Assembly: GCF_003343245.1 (NCBI RefSeq)
Contig: NZ_CP024901.1
Coordinates: 4,960,001-5,024,000, forward strand
Reading direction: 5' to 3'
DNA: 64,000 nucleotides
DNA from: Photorhabdus laumondii subsp. laumondii
Lineage (GTDB): Bacteria > Pseudomonadota > Gammaproteobacteria > Enterobacterales > Enterobacteriaceae
Shown: one piece after another, positions 18,335 to 28,085 of the stretch
How the letters are laid out: each line of letters starts with the position of its first letter
How positions within the stretch are numbered: position 1 is the stretch's first letter
Notes under the pieces: model-generated
What the model was told of the DNA's origin: nothing
Database searches by the model: none
The model's input: only the letters and a program-made list of their open reading frames with translations
Position numbers and translations under genes: made by a program

Positions 18335-19903
18335 TTACCATTTCGTTACTAACGACCGTGTTCCATAGTACAAAGTTTCACACCACGAAATGTAATTGTG
18401 ACCACTAGAAATTTCACTGGATTCAACCAGATAACCTTTCTGTAATAACGTCTGTTTCATGCGGCGATTATTATATAAAATACCTTCCAATTCCCCGCGA
18501 TTGGTTTCAAATAATCCTGCCTGTAAATAGAAACGCAGTGGTTTTTTCTCTGCTTTAGCAAACTCACGGATCAACCATTCAGGCGCTTCTCCCTGAGGAG
18601 CCCACCAATATGAACCAGACATACTGAGAACATTGCCAAACAATTCAGGATGATTAAATGCCACCCATGAAGACGCCAATCCACCATAACTGGAACCTGA
18701 AATAATGGTACGCTCTGCCGGTGCTTTAATACCCTGAGCAGCCAGCCACGGTATTAATTCACTCGCCATAAATTCAGCAAAATTAGGATTAGGTGGTAAT
18801 TCCTGACCTCGACGTGCACTATCCAGGCTATCAATAAACACCACATACATAGGTGGGATCTTGCCCTGTTCAATCAGGGAATCGAAAAATCTATCAATAT
18901 AATACTGTTTACGGTAAATCTGCCCATCAAACAGCACCAACATAGCAGGCTGTTTCATCGGAGTAACCGGTTGATAAATCGCAATTTCTCGACTGTTACC
19001 CAAAATCTTACTCTCAAGCTGATGAAGTTTAGTCGCTCCCTGAAAAGGCGATTGCTTAAATTGTGCGATATCACATAGAGTTGGCCTTAGTGCCAGCAAT
19101 GAATCATGGTTAAACACATCCTCTGATACAGCCGGCACAACCTTTTTATTCAATGGATCGGCCTGTGCCGTAATCAAAATCGATCGACGCTGTTCGTCAG
19201 CCGTGCCTTCGACTCGCGGTAAATCCGGTGCCAATCTATATTGCATCAAGGTATCTGACGGAACGATATAGCTGCGAAACCAAACATCAGTACCAACCAA
19301 ATGTGACATCGGATCATGATCACCACTCGGTGCCCCCAGAATAAAGACATTCGCTTTTGCGCCGCGCCACAGGAAAGTGACTCGCTTATTTTTATCATCA
19401 TAATCTTCAATTAACGGCGTACCCTTGCGGGTTATTTCCCGCCAGAAAGCATGGGTGCCTTTTCCTTGTGCGATTTCAGTTTGAAGTTGTTTCAGACGCA
19501 AACTTTCTGGCTGCTGCCGATAATCATTATCCTTGGGAATATAAGATGGAAATGACAATGTAAGCTGCCACGGTTCCCCTGTTTTGCCCTTGGCTGCCAA
19601 CCGATATTTTCCTACCTGAGGAACGGTAAAGCCAATTGATTGACGAGCATCCACCGGGTTATCAGTAAATAGCGTACGAATATGTTGTTGATTACCCTTC
19701 TGTACCACCAATTTCTGCATACCCAATGCCAATCCACGTACATAATGTTCAGGCAGAATATTAAACTCAATACACGCTTCCCTCTGAGAATTAAAATTCC
19801 CAGTTATTGTTTGCTGATCTTGCTGAAATTTTATTTGGTGACACTGAGAAGCAAAGGCATTAAAGGAAGCCATAAGAGCACATATCATTATGTTTACTTT
19901 CAT
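18335..19903 (-). CDS. Exported Fes/IroE-like esterase
   Basis: 522 residues from the ATG at 19903, chosen because it begins a signal peptide (MKVNIMICALMASFNAFAS) after an AGAAGAG ribosome site. The C-terminal alpha/beta-hydrolase domain carries LVLFDGQIY, nucleophile elbow GSSYGG and the final His in SSGHNYISW, as in ferric-enterobactin esterases. A typical Fes N-terminal domain (WRGAKANVFILG, GTDVWFRSY) precedes it. Fes is usually cytoplasmic, so export is notable. No catecholate synthesis genes are in the window. It may hydrolyse imported or foreign siderophore esters (inference). No strong Fur box was found upstream. Confidence 0.8.
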   Translation of the reverse strand: MKVNIMICALMASFNAFASQCHQIKFQQDQQTITGNFNSQREACIEFNILPEHYVRGLALGMQKLVVQKGNQQHIRTLFTDNPVDARQSIGFTVPQVGKYRLAAKGKTGEPWQLTLSFPSYIPKDNDYRQQPESLRLKQLQTEIAQGKGTHAFWREITRKGTPLIEDYDDKNKRVTFLWRGAKANVFILGAPSGDHDPMSHLVGTDVWFRSYIVPSDTLMQYRLAPDLPRVEGTADEQRRSILITAQADPLNKKVVPAVSEDVFNHDSLLALRPTLCDIAQFKQSPFQGATKLHQLESKILGNSREIAIYQPVTPMKQPAMLVLFDGQIYRKQYYIDRFFDSLIEQGKIPPMYVVFIDSLDSARRGQELPPNPNFAEFMASELIPWLAAQGIKAPAERTIISGSSYGGLASSWVAFNHPELFGNVLSMSGSYWWAPQGEAPEWLIREFAKAEKKPLRFYLQAGLFETNRGELEGILYNNRRMKQTLLQKGYLVESSEISSGHNYISWCETLYYGTRSLVTKW

Positions 19904-20257
19904 TTTTTTCTCTTCTTTAATTGTTGATTGTTGGTATTCAATTTTTTTGACACGGCAAATCATGCACTAAATTTTTATTTAATAATAAGAACAATTACTA
20001 TTATTAATAGAATAAATTGTATGCTAACTTTCACTAATTACACGTAAATATGTCAAAACATTTCAGAGAAATGATTCTTTAACAAGATGCGATAGTTTAT
20101 TAGCAGATATATAAATGGCTCGATACGTTGATATAATATTAGTCAAACCATCCCACATATTAAAAAATAAAATAGAAAAACGGGATATAATCTATCCCGC
20201 CACTTCAAATTTGATAAAAATAAAACAAGTTAGTTGCATCTGAATTAAATACAGAAC
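19904..20257. other. Intergenic region between hpaB-like and esterase genes
   Basis: AT-rich; holds the terminator at 20174-20199 and presumably the esterase promoter. No further gene seen. Confidence 0.5.
20174..20199 (-). terminator. Terminator of the HpaB-like gene
   Basis: CGGGATA/TATCCCG stem with a 5-base loop and a T-run on the minus strand. Confidence 0.8.
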
Positions 20258-21703
20258 TCAACTAACATCAATAGAATCTAAAATCCCTCGGCTCATATTC
20301 TTAGCAAAATCCCAATCATATTGATCATATAGACGAGACAGAGCAACATAATGCGCTCCTGAATAAAACATTTCATATTGAGTATGACGTGATGCAAACT
20401 CAGAACCGATAGCATCCCACACTAATTTCAGTAATTTCACACGTTCAATGGGTGGCAGTAGAGTTGAATATTGTGTTTTTTCTATTAAGTCACGGATTTC
20501 TGGATTTGCTAAATCAATATAATTTGACGGTAACATAATCACACCACCACCAGAAAGTTTTCTGATGCTTTCTATCACCTTTGGATAAGTTGACTGTAAT
20601 GCAACCTGACAAGCATATAGTTGTAATCGATTGGGAATATAGTACTCATTATGTCGATCAGGATTGCTAATTAAACCACGAAACAGCCCTTCAATATTAG
20701 TGGCATAGCAAGCAAGCTCAGCTAATGATTCACGAACAGCAGGAAACTCATTGACGCCTGTAGTTTCAGTAAGCTGATGAGCCAAACCCGTTAAGAAATG
20801 CAGCTTAACGGCATACCGAGCCATACCCTGAACATCCATTAAAACGTCAGCGCCAGTTGCCAGAAATTGCCGGCGACACATATCCGTATTTTTATAAACA
20901 AAAACTCTTTCCCACGGAACAAAAACATCGTCAAAATAAATGACTGCATCATTCTCATCAAACTGATGCGCTAAAGGGGAATCAAATTTATTACTGCCTG
21001 TTTCATAGGATTTTCTGGAAAGAATTTTTATTCCTTTAGTATTCAACGGTAATGCAAAAGATAGAGCATATTTATCATCAACGCCCTCTTTGAGTGGATT
21101 AAACACGCCAACAACCACTTCCTCTGCAAGGACAGCCGCTGTTCCTAACATCTTTGCCCCGCGAACAATTATTCCTTGCGGTTTCTCCTCCAATACACCA
21201 AGAGTATGAAAGACGTTTTTTATATGTTCACTGGGCGTTTTGGATCGATCACCTTGTGGATTGACTAATGTAAAAGCCAAATAAATATCTTTATCACGGG
21301 CATATGAATAGTAATTTTTTAATGCCTCAGCCCTATCCTTAGAATATTCCTCAAAGACTTCCAGGTAAGTCATCATTCCGGTCAGAGCAGCAGAAACATG
21401 ATCTGGGCTTCTACCTAACCAACCACAACTCTGCATTGCCCAGGCATACGCCGCCTCACCTCTGGCAATTAATTTCTCTCGGGTAGTAGGAAGTTCCCAA
21501 TATAAACCAACGCGCTTACCACCAGATGTTTCGAACGTCATCTGATCAGCATGTGCTGCCTGATAATCATAAAGTGAAGCTACGGTTCTAATTGCATTCC
21601 GAAAAGCAGGGTGATCCACGTGATTAGTGATCTTTTCTCCATTCAGAAAAATAGTTCTTCCATCACGCAAGCTTTCAATATATTCCTCACCAGTTCTAGA
21701 CAT
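20258..21703 (-). CDS. HpaB/PvcC-type FADH2-dependent aromatic hydroxylase
   Basis: 481 residues from the ATG at 21703, preceded by GGAGGAAA at proper spacing. Family features: MSRTGEEYIESLRDGR N-terminus, LxNPQGDRSK (substrate/flavin loop), AHQFDENDAVIYFDDVFVPW and LSGGGVIMLPS. Members such as HpaB (4-hydroxyphenylacetate 3-monooxygenase) or PvcC hydroxylate phenols ortho using FADH2 from a separate reductase. No reductase gene lies nearby. A glutathione transferase follows upstream on the same strand. Substrate unknown; could tailor a phenolic product. Confidence 0.88.
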   Translation of the reverse strand: MSRTGEEYIESLRDGRTIFLNGEKITNHVDHPAFRNAIRTVASLYDYQAAHADQMTFETSGGKRVGLYWELPTTREKLIARGEAAYAWAMQSCGWLGRSPDHVSAALTGMMTYLEVFEEYSKDRAEALKNYYSYARDKDIYLAFTLVNPQGDRSKTPSEHIKNVFHTLGVLEEKPQGIIVRGAKMLGTAAVLAEEVVVGVFNPLKEGVDDKYALSFALPLNTKGIKILSRKSYETGSNKFDSPLAHQFDENDAVIYFDDVFVPWERVFVYKNTDMCRRQFLATGADVLMDVQGMARYAVKLHFLTGLAHQLTETTGVNEFPAVRESLAELACYATNIEGLFRGLISNPDRHNEYYIPNRLQLYACQVALQSTYPKVIESIRKLSGGGVIMLPSNYIDLANPEIRDLIEKTQYSTLLPPIERVKLLKLVWDAIGSEFASRHTQYEMFYSGAHYVALSRLYDQYDWDFAKNMSRGILDSIDVS

Positions 21704-21721
21704 TAACAATTTCCTCCGAAA

Positions 21722-21848
21722 TATATCCGTTATCTTTCAAATTGCCTCTTTGTTGGCTGCACTCTCTCACCCCGGTCACATCGTTCTCTATGCTCCCGGG
21801 GATTCGCTCCCTTGCCGTCGCGATCCATCTTGAAATCCATTGGGTATA
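21722..21848. repeat. ERIC element
   Basis: Full length 127 bp with slightly diverged left end (TATATCCGTT). It lies immediately upstream of the HpaB-like gene's ribosome site, so it is in its 5' leader or blocks readthrough from the GST gene. Confidence 0.95.
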
Positions 21849-21917
21849 GAATTGATTTTAGGTAAATCGATCTTCAAAGGCATGACAATTCCTTGCCCTA
21901 TTGTCGGGCATTGCCAT

Positions 21918-22541
21918 TTAAGGGCCGGTTGCCGGCTCCGGTATCATAATCCCACGCTGTACTGCGGGCCTTAAGGCAATACGATCATGCCAGGCACTTA
22001 AATATTCATGATGACTAAAATCAAAGTCAATAATTCTGGCAATATGGGTCCAGCCAAAATTAGCAATATCAGCAATGGAGTACTCATCTCCGGCGAAAAA
22101 GGGGCGATCACTAAGCCGTTTATTCAACGTAGAGAAAGCCTCTTCCGTTAAGCGACGATATCGTTGTATAGCCATATGATTTTTTTCAGTTACAAATAAT
22201 TCAAAATGAACCCGTTGTCCCAATATTGGCCCGACGCTGGAAGAATGAAATGTTAGCCATGTAATCGCTTCCCAACGGCTTTTAAAATCCTCCGGCAACA
22301 GTTGCTGAGTTTTCGATGCCAGATAAAGCAGAATCGCCGACGATTCAAAAAGGGTCGTCTCAGTACTTTCATCAACAAGTACGGGTATACGCCCGTGAGG
22401 GTTTAATTGTAAAAACTCAAGCTCCCTATTTTCACCCTTTTCAATTCGTACATGCTTTAATGTGTATGGCAATCCCAACTCTTCCAAAGCAATTGTGATC
22501 TTATAGCCATTTGGTGAACTATCAGTGTATAAGTAGATCAT
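21918..22541 (-). CDS. Glutathione S-transferase family protein
   Basis: 207 residues. N-terminal thioredoxin-like domain with YLYTDSSPNGYKITIALEEL (GST Ser/Tyr region), the cis-Pro LNPHGRIPVLVD and ESSAI glutathione contacts; all-alpha C-terminal domain with FAGDEYSIADIANFGW. Resembles YfcG/YghU-type GSTs. On the same strand as the HpaB-like gene but separated by an ERIC element. Confidence 0.92.
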   Translation of the reverse strand: MIYLYTDSSPNGYKITIALEELGLPYTLKHVRIEKGENRELEFLQLNPHGRIPVLVDESTETTLFESSAILLYLASKTQQLLPEDFKSRWEAITWLTFHSSSVGPILGQRVHFELFVTEKNHMAIQRYRRLTEEAFSTLNKRLSDRPFFAGDEYSIADIANFGWTHIARIIDFDFSHHEYLSAWHDRIALRPAVQRGIMIPEPATGP

Positions 22542-22544
22542 CTC

Positions 22545-22626
22545 TATACCCGTTATCTTTCAAGTTGGCTCTTTGTTGACTGCACTCTCTTGCCGTCGCG
22601 ATGCCTCTTGAAATCCATAGGGTATA
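22545..22626. repeat. Internally deleted ERIC element
   Basis: 82 bp: both ends intact (TATACCCGTTATC...CCATAGGGTATA) but the central CCCGGGG palindrome is missing. It abuts the GST start codon. Confidence 0.93.
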
Positions 22627-22722
22627 TATCTCCCCTCAAGACAAACGCTTAATAATTTAACTGCTAAAATATCACTCGCATTTAAAATATTACTAATAAA
22701 GAGCCAGCATTCAATTTCTCTC

Positions 22723-22847
22723 TATACCCGTCATCTTTCAAGTTGCCTCTTTGTTGGCTGCACTCTCACCCCGGTCACATAGTTATCTATGCTCCCGGGG
22801 ATTCGCTCCCTTGCCGCCGCGATCCATCTTGAAATCCATAGGGTATA
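22723..22847. repeat. ERIC element
   Basis: 125 bp, 2 bp short in the CACTCTCACC segment. Together with 22545-22626 it fills most of the 22542-23039 gap, which holds no gene. Confidence 0.95.
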
Positions 22848-23039
22848 TACCGCTAACTAAATGAAAATAACATTAATTCTCAGAAATTGAAAATGAATAT
22901 CACGGTGTTCCTTGCTACACGCATAAATTACATTTATTGATTTATTGTGTTGTCAGTAAAGAATGCGAACATAAAAGTACACAAGAAAACTATTTATCTT
23001 CTTGTGGATCAATTAATCGTGAAAAACCGCAATAACATA

Positions 23040-23978
23040 TCACAATGACTCAGATTGGTTCCAAGCTAATGAACATTCTCCCACGCAATCGTCAGACAAA
23101 TTAGATTGCTCAACAAGCCAATCAATAATATTAACAATTTCAGGTCGGAACAAGGTTTCTGGCAATGTCACCGCATAATAAGCAAATCGGGAAGGCCATT
23201 TTTTTTCCAGTGCAACGTTAAGCCGACCGGAACGCAATTCCTCTTCAACGCAAAATTCAGGCACCAATGCTAAACCCTGACCGGTTAAAGCGGCGCGAGC
23301 CAGTAAAAAATCATCTTCGAAACTGGAGCCCTGTCTTGCTTTCGCCCCTTCATTAATTCCGTGTGCTTTTAACCATAAATGCCAATCAGATCTATCTGAA
23401 TCCTGTAACAAAGGGTAATTCAGACAATCTTCAACATGGTTTATCGGTGGTCCTGATCCTAAAAGTTCCGGCGTACCCACGGGAATTAATACCGGTGCAA
23501 TTAACCTGGTAGATATTAAACCTGGGTAATTACCAAGCCCATGCCGTACAGCAATGTCTGTAGAACTTCTTTTTAGGTCTACCAATTCATTGGAAGCTTC
23601 TATATTAACTTCAATATTAGGATATTTCTCATTAAAATTTTTTAGTCTGGGAATCAGCCACGATGCGGCAAATGACGAAGTGGTATTTATAGAGACTTTA
23701 TGTTCGAACTGCATTGCTTTAAGAGACTTAATAGATTTGTCAATATTATCAAACGAAAGTAATAACGTCTCATAAACCCGATCCGCTTTAGCCGTAAGCT
23801 TTATACCTTTAGGCGTTCTTAAAAACAGCGCAAAACCAATTCTATCCTCCAAAATACGAATCTGTTGACTGACCGCCCCAGGAGATACACCCATTGCAGC
23901 CGCCGCAGCTTTAACACTGCCCCGTCGACCAACTTCAGTAAAAGCTCTGAGAGCTAACAGAGGCAAAATAGAACTCAT
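23040..23978 (-). CDS. LysR-family regulator (GcvA-like)
   Basis: 312 residues. N-terminal winged helix (LRAFTEVGRRGSVKAAAAAM, SPGAVSQQIRILED) and a periplasmic-binding-type effector domain with SWLIPRLKNFNEKYP, as in GcvA/DsdC-like regulators. It is divergent from the nine-gene biosynthetic operon beginning at 24379 and is the only regulator beside it, so it is the best candidate activator (inference). An inverted repeat at 24312-24338 is a candidate binding site. Confidence 0.9.
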   Translation of the reverse strand: MSSILPLLALRAFTEVGRRGSVKAAAAAMGVSPGAVSQQIRILEDRIGFALFLRTPKGIKLTAKADRVYETLLLSFDNIDKSIKSLKAMQFEHKVSINTTSSFAASWLIPRLKNFNEKYPNIEVNIEASNELVDLKRSSTDIAVRHGLGNYPGLISTRLIAPVLIPVGTPELLGSGPPINHVEDCLNYPLLQDSDRSDWHLWLKAHGINEGAKARQGSSFEDDFLLARAALTGQGLALVPEFCVEEELRSGRLNVALEKKWPSRFAYYAVTLPETLFRPEIVNIIDWLVEQSNLSDDCVGECSLAWNQSESL

Positions 23979-24010
23979 ATTTTATTCTCCAGTGTGCACT
24001 GTATGTCCTC

Positions 24011-24136
24011 TATACCCTTGGATTTCAAGATGCATCGCGACGGCAAGGGAGCAAATCCCCGGGAGCATAAAGAACGATGTGACCGGGGTGAGTGAGTGCA
24101 GCCAACAAAGAGGCAACTTGAAAAATGACGAGTATA
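24011..24136. repeat. ERIC element
   Basis: 126 bp, opposite orientation to the preceding copies (starts TATACCCTTGGATTTC). It sits in the divergent promoter region between the LysR gene and the biosynthetic operon. Confidence 0.95.
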
Positions 24137-24311
24137 TATGACAAAGATACTACCATGCCAATTACAGATATCAATATATAAAACTGAACTTCAACACCCA
24201 TACGGGAAAATGGTAAATGTAAACAGAATAAGACATGCAAATTTAGAAAAACTACGGTTGGCGTTTAAATAATATAGCTTTAATTCACTTACTTTTAATG
24301 CTAGTTTCTCG

Positions 24312-24338
24312 ATAATTATTAATAACTGAAATAATTAT
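24312..24338. promoter_or_regulatory. Inverted repeat, candidate LysR operator
   Basis: ATAATTATT and AATAATTAT are exact inverted repeats separated by 9 bp, centred about 54 bp upstream of the operon's first ATG. LysR proteins favour AT-rich dyads of this kind. AT-rich chance dyads are common here, so support is modest. Confidence 0.4.
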
Positions 24339-24378
24339 TCAAGTCAGCTAAATGTTAAAATAGCATTGAGGATTTATT

Positions 24379-25338
24379 ATGTTCAATTATTCAAAGCATA
24401 AGACGTATACCAATTTATTCAAGGAGAACAAAATCAGCATCGGCATGTTTTTACCTCTCAGAGCGTTAAATCAAGAAGCTGATATTAAACCTGAAATCGA
24501 TCTCATTCGTGAAATCGAACAACAAAACTTTTCCGCCATTTGGCTAAGAGATATCCCGCTGTTCGATCCCAATTTTGGCGATATAGGTCAGGGCTTCGAT
24601 CCATTTGTCTATGCCGCCTGGCTAGCCGCATTAACCAGCAAAATCGCCATCGGTTTCGGCAGTGCCATATTTACGCTGCGACACCCCATCGATTTAGCCA
24701 AGAAAGCAACGTCTATTGATCAATTATCAAATGGCCGGTTAATACTGGGTGTCGCCGCAGGAGACAGAATGTCAGAATTCCCTGCCTATAACATACCTTA
24801 TAATGAAAAAGGGATGCGGTTTGTCGAATCAATCAATATGTTCAGAGCGCTGTTGGATAACAACAATCGCACCATTAATAGCCCATTAGGTTATATTGAT
24901 GGGAATTTACGCCTAATACCCAAGGCGGTCAATGATTTTATCCCCCTGATAGTCACTGGGCGTGGGCAACAAGATATTAAATGGATCGCGGAAAATTCGG
25001 ATGGATGGTTTACCTATCCTATTCAAACCCATAATAAAGAGGGCGTCGCCAAACTCGGTAAGAATATTAGCGAATTTAGACAAAATATCCCAGGAAATAT
25101 GTTCAAACCGCACTTAACTAATGAATGGATTGATTTAGTTGAGGATAAATATTATCCCAGAACCCCCACGAATGGCGGATTTATCCTGAAAACCGGCCGC
25201 CTGGGACTGATTGAATTGTTGGAAGAGTGGCAAGAAGTCGGAGTTAATCACGCCGCTCTTGGTATTCAGTACGGCAAAAGGCCCCCTAAAGAGGTTATTC
25301 AAGAAATCGGTGAAGAAGTATTACCTGCTTTTATCTAA
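24379..25338 (+). CDS. Luciferase-like flavin-dependent oxidoreductase
   Basis: 319 residues, TIM-barrel of the bacterial-luciferase-like superfamily: SIGMFLPLRALNQE first strand, IAIGFGSAIFTLRHPIDLAK, SNGRLILGVAAGD and IVTGRGQQDIKWIAENSDGW. It uses reduced flavin (FMNH2) and O2, or F420 in other organisms. First gene of the operon, 52 bp before N-monooxygenase 1. It may oxidise or tailor the N-N product; the reaction cannot be read from sequence. ATG preceded by TGAGGA. Confidence 0.85.
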   Translation: MFNYSKHKTYTNLFKENKISIGMFLPLRALNQEADIKPEIDLIREIEQQNFSAIWLRDIPLFDPNFGDIGQGFDPFVYAAWLAALTSKIAIGFGSAIFTLRHPIDLAKKATSIDQLSNGRLILGVAAGDRMSEFPAYNIPYNEKGMRFVESINMFRALLDNNNRTINSPLGYIDGNLRLIPKAVNDFIPLIVTGRGQQDIKWIAENSDGWFTYPIQTHNKEGVAKLGKNISEFRQNIPGNMFKPHLTNEWIDLVEDKYYPRTPTNGGFILKTGRLGLIELLEEWQEVGVNHAALGIQYGKRPPKEVIQEIGEEVLPAFI

Positions 25339-25390
25339 AAAAATAAAAAAATTATTACTAATAAAAGTTTAAATATTTAAGGAATTTTAC

Positions 25391-26716
25391 ATGAACCAGG
25401 TGGAATACGATATCATAGGCGTAGGATTTGGGCCATCCAATATTTCATTAGCGATAACACTGGAGGAAGAATTACCCCATAAAAAAGTGCTTTTCTTTGA
25501 AAAAGAGCCATCATGCGAATGGCAGGCCGGGCTGTTATTAACAAATTCCGATATCCAAAACCACCCTTTACGGGATCTTGCGACACCAAGAAACCCCAAA
25601 AGCCACTATTCATTCATCAATTACCTGTTTGAAAATAACAGGTTATTTGAACATTTAAACTTGGGATTATATTTTCCATATCGTTATGAATACCGCGACT
25701 ATATCAAATGGGCGGCCAAACATTTCGATAAAGTCGTTCGCTATTCAACATCGATAACATCCGTGAAAATTATTGATCATTATCATGGGGAAAATACACT
25801 CATTGAAGTCAAAACAGATGGAGGAGAAACCTATCAATGTAAAAACCTGATAGTCGGAACAGGAAGAACCCCCTATATTCCTTTATCTCTGCGACAACTT
25901 GACCATAACCATTTAATTCATGGTGCAGAATTTAACAACATTATTAGTCATATTTCCAGTGGGAAAGTAAAAAGTATCGCGGTAGTCGGTGGCAGTCAAT
26001 CTGCTATCGAAATCATGATATTTTTAGCAGACAAATTTCCTCACCTTGAAATTCACGGTGTATCAAGGAAATTTGGCTACCGACTGAAAGATACCTCGCC
26101 ATTTACAGGTGAAGTTTATTTTCCTGAATTTGTAGACACATTTTTCAACAGTAAAGAGGAGCATAAAGCGAGATTAAAAAGAGATTTAAATCTGACAAAC
26201 TACTCTGCCTCCGATGGTGATGTTCTCGATGAACTTTATCGGACTATCTATAGAGATAAATATTTTGGTCAGCATAAAATCAAAATTCATAACTCTGCGG
26301 ATATTGTTGAATCTAGCGTGAAAGATTCCATTGTTTCATTACAAATAGTAAAAAATCATGGGTTAGAAGAAACATATCAAATAGATGTCGATATGGTTGT
26401 CTCCGCCACAGGTTTTAAAGATATTGGCAGGGAGGAATATCAGGAAATCTGTCCACCTCTTCTGGCAGAACTCTATCCATTAATGAGTAAAAATAGCCAT
26501 AACGGGATCATCATCAACAGGGATTATAAGATAGATCTGATTAATGCTACCGATATAGGCATTTATCTAAACGGATTATGTGAATCTTCACACGGCTTAG
26601 GTGATGCCGGCTCATTGAGTTTAGTTTCTATTAGATCCAAACACATTATTGATTCTATCGAAAAAAATATAAAAATTAAAAGATCTATTCATAATAAAAA
26701 TAAAATCGAGGCTTAA
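25391..26716 (+). CDS. Amine N-hydroxylase 1 (lysine/ornithine N-monooxygenase family)
   Basis: 441 residues, class B flavoprotein N-hydroxylating monooxygenase (IucD/PvdA/SidA family). FAD fingerprint GVGFGPSN (10-17), the family block NHPLRDLATPRNPKSHYSF, NADPH fingerprint VVGGSQSA, and ATGFKD near residue 340. The family hydroxylates the side-chain amine of lysine, ornithine or a diamine with NADPH, FAD and O2. In hydrazine pathways the homologue (Spb38 type) makes N6-hydroxylysine for the cupin/MetRS ligase. One base separates it from the aminotransferase gene. Confidence 0.92.
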   Translation: MNQVEYDIIGVGFGPSNISLAITLEEELPHKKVLFFEKEPSCEWQAGLLLTNSDIQNHPLRDLATPRNPKSHYSFINYLFENNRLFEHLNLGLYFPYRYEYRDYIKWAAKHFDKVVRYSTSITSVKIIDHYHGENTLIEVKTDGGETYQCKNLIVGTGRTPYIPLSLRQLDHNHLIHGAEFNNIISHISSGKVKSIAVVGGSQSAIEIMIFLADKFPHLEIHGVSRKFGYRLKDTSPFTGEVYFPEFVDTFFNSKEEHKARLKRDLNLTNYSASDGDVLDELYRTIYRDKYFGQHKIKIHNSADIVESSVKDSIVSLQIVKNHGLEETYQIDVDMVVSATGFKDIGREEYQEICPPLLAELYPLMSKNSHNGIIINRDYKIDLINATDIGIYLNGLCESSHGLGDAGSLSLVSIRSKHIIDSIEKNIKIKRSIHNKNKIEA

Positions 26717-26717
26717 A

Positions 26718-28085
26718 ATGAATAAGGTTAATATTCACACCACAATACCAGGTCCCTTTTCAAAAATCGCATTAGCAAAACAGCTAGAGCAAGAATCAAG
26801 TGCTGTGTCATATCCTAAAAGAATTCAGATTTCGCTAGAAAAAGGCAATGGTTGTTATGTTCAGGATATCGACGGTAATGTATTTATTGATTTTTTATCC
26901 GGTGCCGGCTCTTTACCTCTGGGACACTCTCACCCTGAATTAATTGCCGAAGTAAATGCACAAGTATCAAAACTCTGTTTGGGCTTGGATTTTCCCACGC
27001 CTGCCAAAGAACTTTTTACCGAAGCGCATTTAAGTATGCTACCTGAAAGCCTGCGCAACAAATACAAAATACATTTTTGTGGGCCAACAGGTGCGGATGC
27101 CATTGAAGCAGCCATTAAGCTGGCAAAAATAGCTACCGGAGCTGACGAAATTATTAGTTTCAGGGGTGGCTATCATGGATGTACCCATGCTGCTATTGCC
27201 GTTACTGGCAATAGAAGTATGAAGAAAAATATTCTGGGAAAAATGCCGGGCGTCCATTTTTTCCCCTATGGCTCAGAATCTCAATCTTCGGAAAGTTGGG
27301 TACTCAATTCAGATCATCTTGATGCCGGATTATATCTTGAATCCGCCTTAAATGATGCAAACTCTGGGTTAGGAAATATTGCCGCAATCATTCTGGAGCT
27401 TATTCAAGGTGAAGGTGGCGTTTATTCTGCACAAAAATCATTCGTAGACAGTATTATCCGTGTTTCAAAGACATATTCTATTCCGGTTATTATTGACGAG
27501 ATCCAAACCGGTTGCGGCAGGACCGGAACCTGGTATGCTTTTGAACAGTACGCAATTGAGCCTGATATATTTGTTACCTCAAAAGGTACCAGTGGAATAG
27601 GGTTACCCTCTTCCCTTATGTTCTATAAGAAAGATTTCAATAATTGGACATCAGGTATTCATATTGGCACATTTAGAGGAAATCAGTTGGCATTCGCCTC
27701 AGGTACAAAAGCCATTGAAATAATAAAGCGTGATAATTTATTAGAGAATGTCAAACAGAGATCAATACAAATTAAAAAGCATCTCGCCGCGTTGAAAAAT
27801 AATTTTAACATCATTGGTGAAATTCGTGGTAAAGGCTTGATGCTAGGTGTTGAAATTCTTAACGCCAGCACAGGTAAAGCATGTGAAATAACAGCAAAAC
27901 ATATTCAAAAAATAGCATTAAATAAAGGATTAATAACAGAATTAGGTGGCAGAAACGATACGGTATTACGTATTCTTCCGCCACTCAATGTGAGTAGTGA
28001 TACCATTGAAGAAGCCATAGAGATTCTTCGAAATACATTTCGAGCCTATATGAATGAATTTCAACTTTTAGAGGAAGGTGTATGA
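26718..28085 (+). CDS. Class III aminotransferase (diaminobutyrate-2-oxoglutarate type)
   Basis: 455 residues, PLP fold type I. FLSGAGSLPLGHSHPE, FCGPTGADAIEAAIKLAK, GGYHGCTHAA, the PLP-Asp in IIDEIQTGCGRTG, and the Schiff-base Lys in VTSKGTSGIG. The overall pattern follows 2,4-diaminobutyrate aminotransferases such as RhbA/DatA, which convert aspartate semialdehyde plus glutamate to diaminobutyrate. The SKGTSG variation around the lysine differs from the common SKAIGG. With the decarboxylase at 33381 it could produce 1,3-diaminopropane. Stop overlaps the cupin start (ATGA). Confidence 0.88.
   Translation: MNKVNIHTTIPGPFSKIALAKQLEQESSAVSYPKRIQISLEKGNGCYVQDIDGNVFIDFLSGAGSLPLGHSHPELIAEVNAQVSKLCLGLDFPTPAKELFTEAHLSMLPESLRNKYKIHFCGPTGADAIEAAIKLAKIATGADEIISFRGGYHGCTHAAIAVTGNRSMKKNILGKMPGVHFFPYGSESQSSESWVLNSDHLDAGLYLESALNDANSGLGNIAAIILELIQGEGGVYSAQKSFVDSIIRVSKTYSIPVIIDEIQTGCGRTGTWYAFEQYAIEPDIFVTSKGTSGIGLPSSLMFYKKDFNNWTSGIHIGTFRGNQLAFASGTKAIEIIKRDNLLENVKQRSIQIKKHLAALKNNFNIIGEIRGKGLMLGVEILNASTGKACEITAKHIQKIALNKGLITELGGRNDTVLRILPPLNVSSDTIEEAIEILRNTFRAYMNEFQLLEEGV

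Noticed and set aside
24312..24338. Fur box upstream of the hydrazine-type operon
   Set aside because: GATAATTATTAATAACTGA matches the Fur consensus at only about 10 of 19 positions, near chance in such AT-rich DNA; kept only as an inverted repeat.
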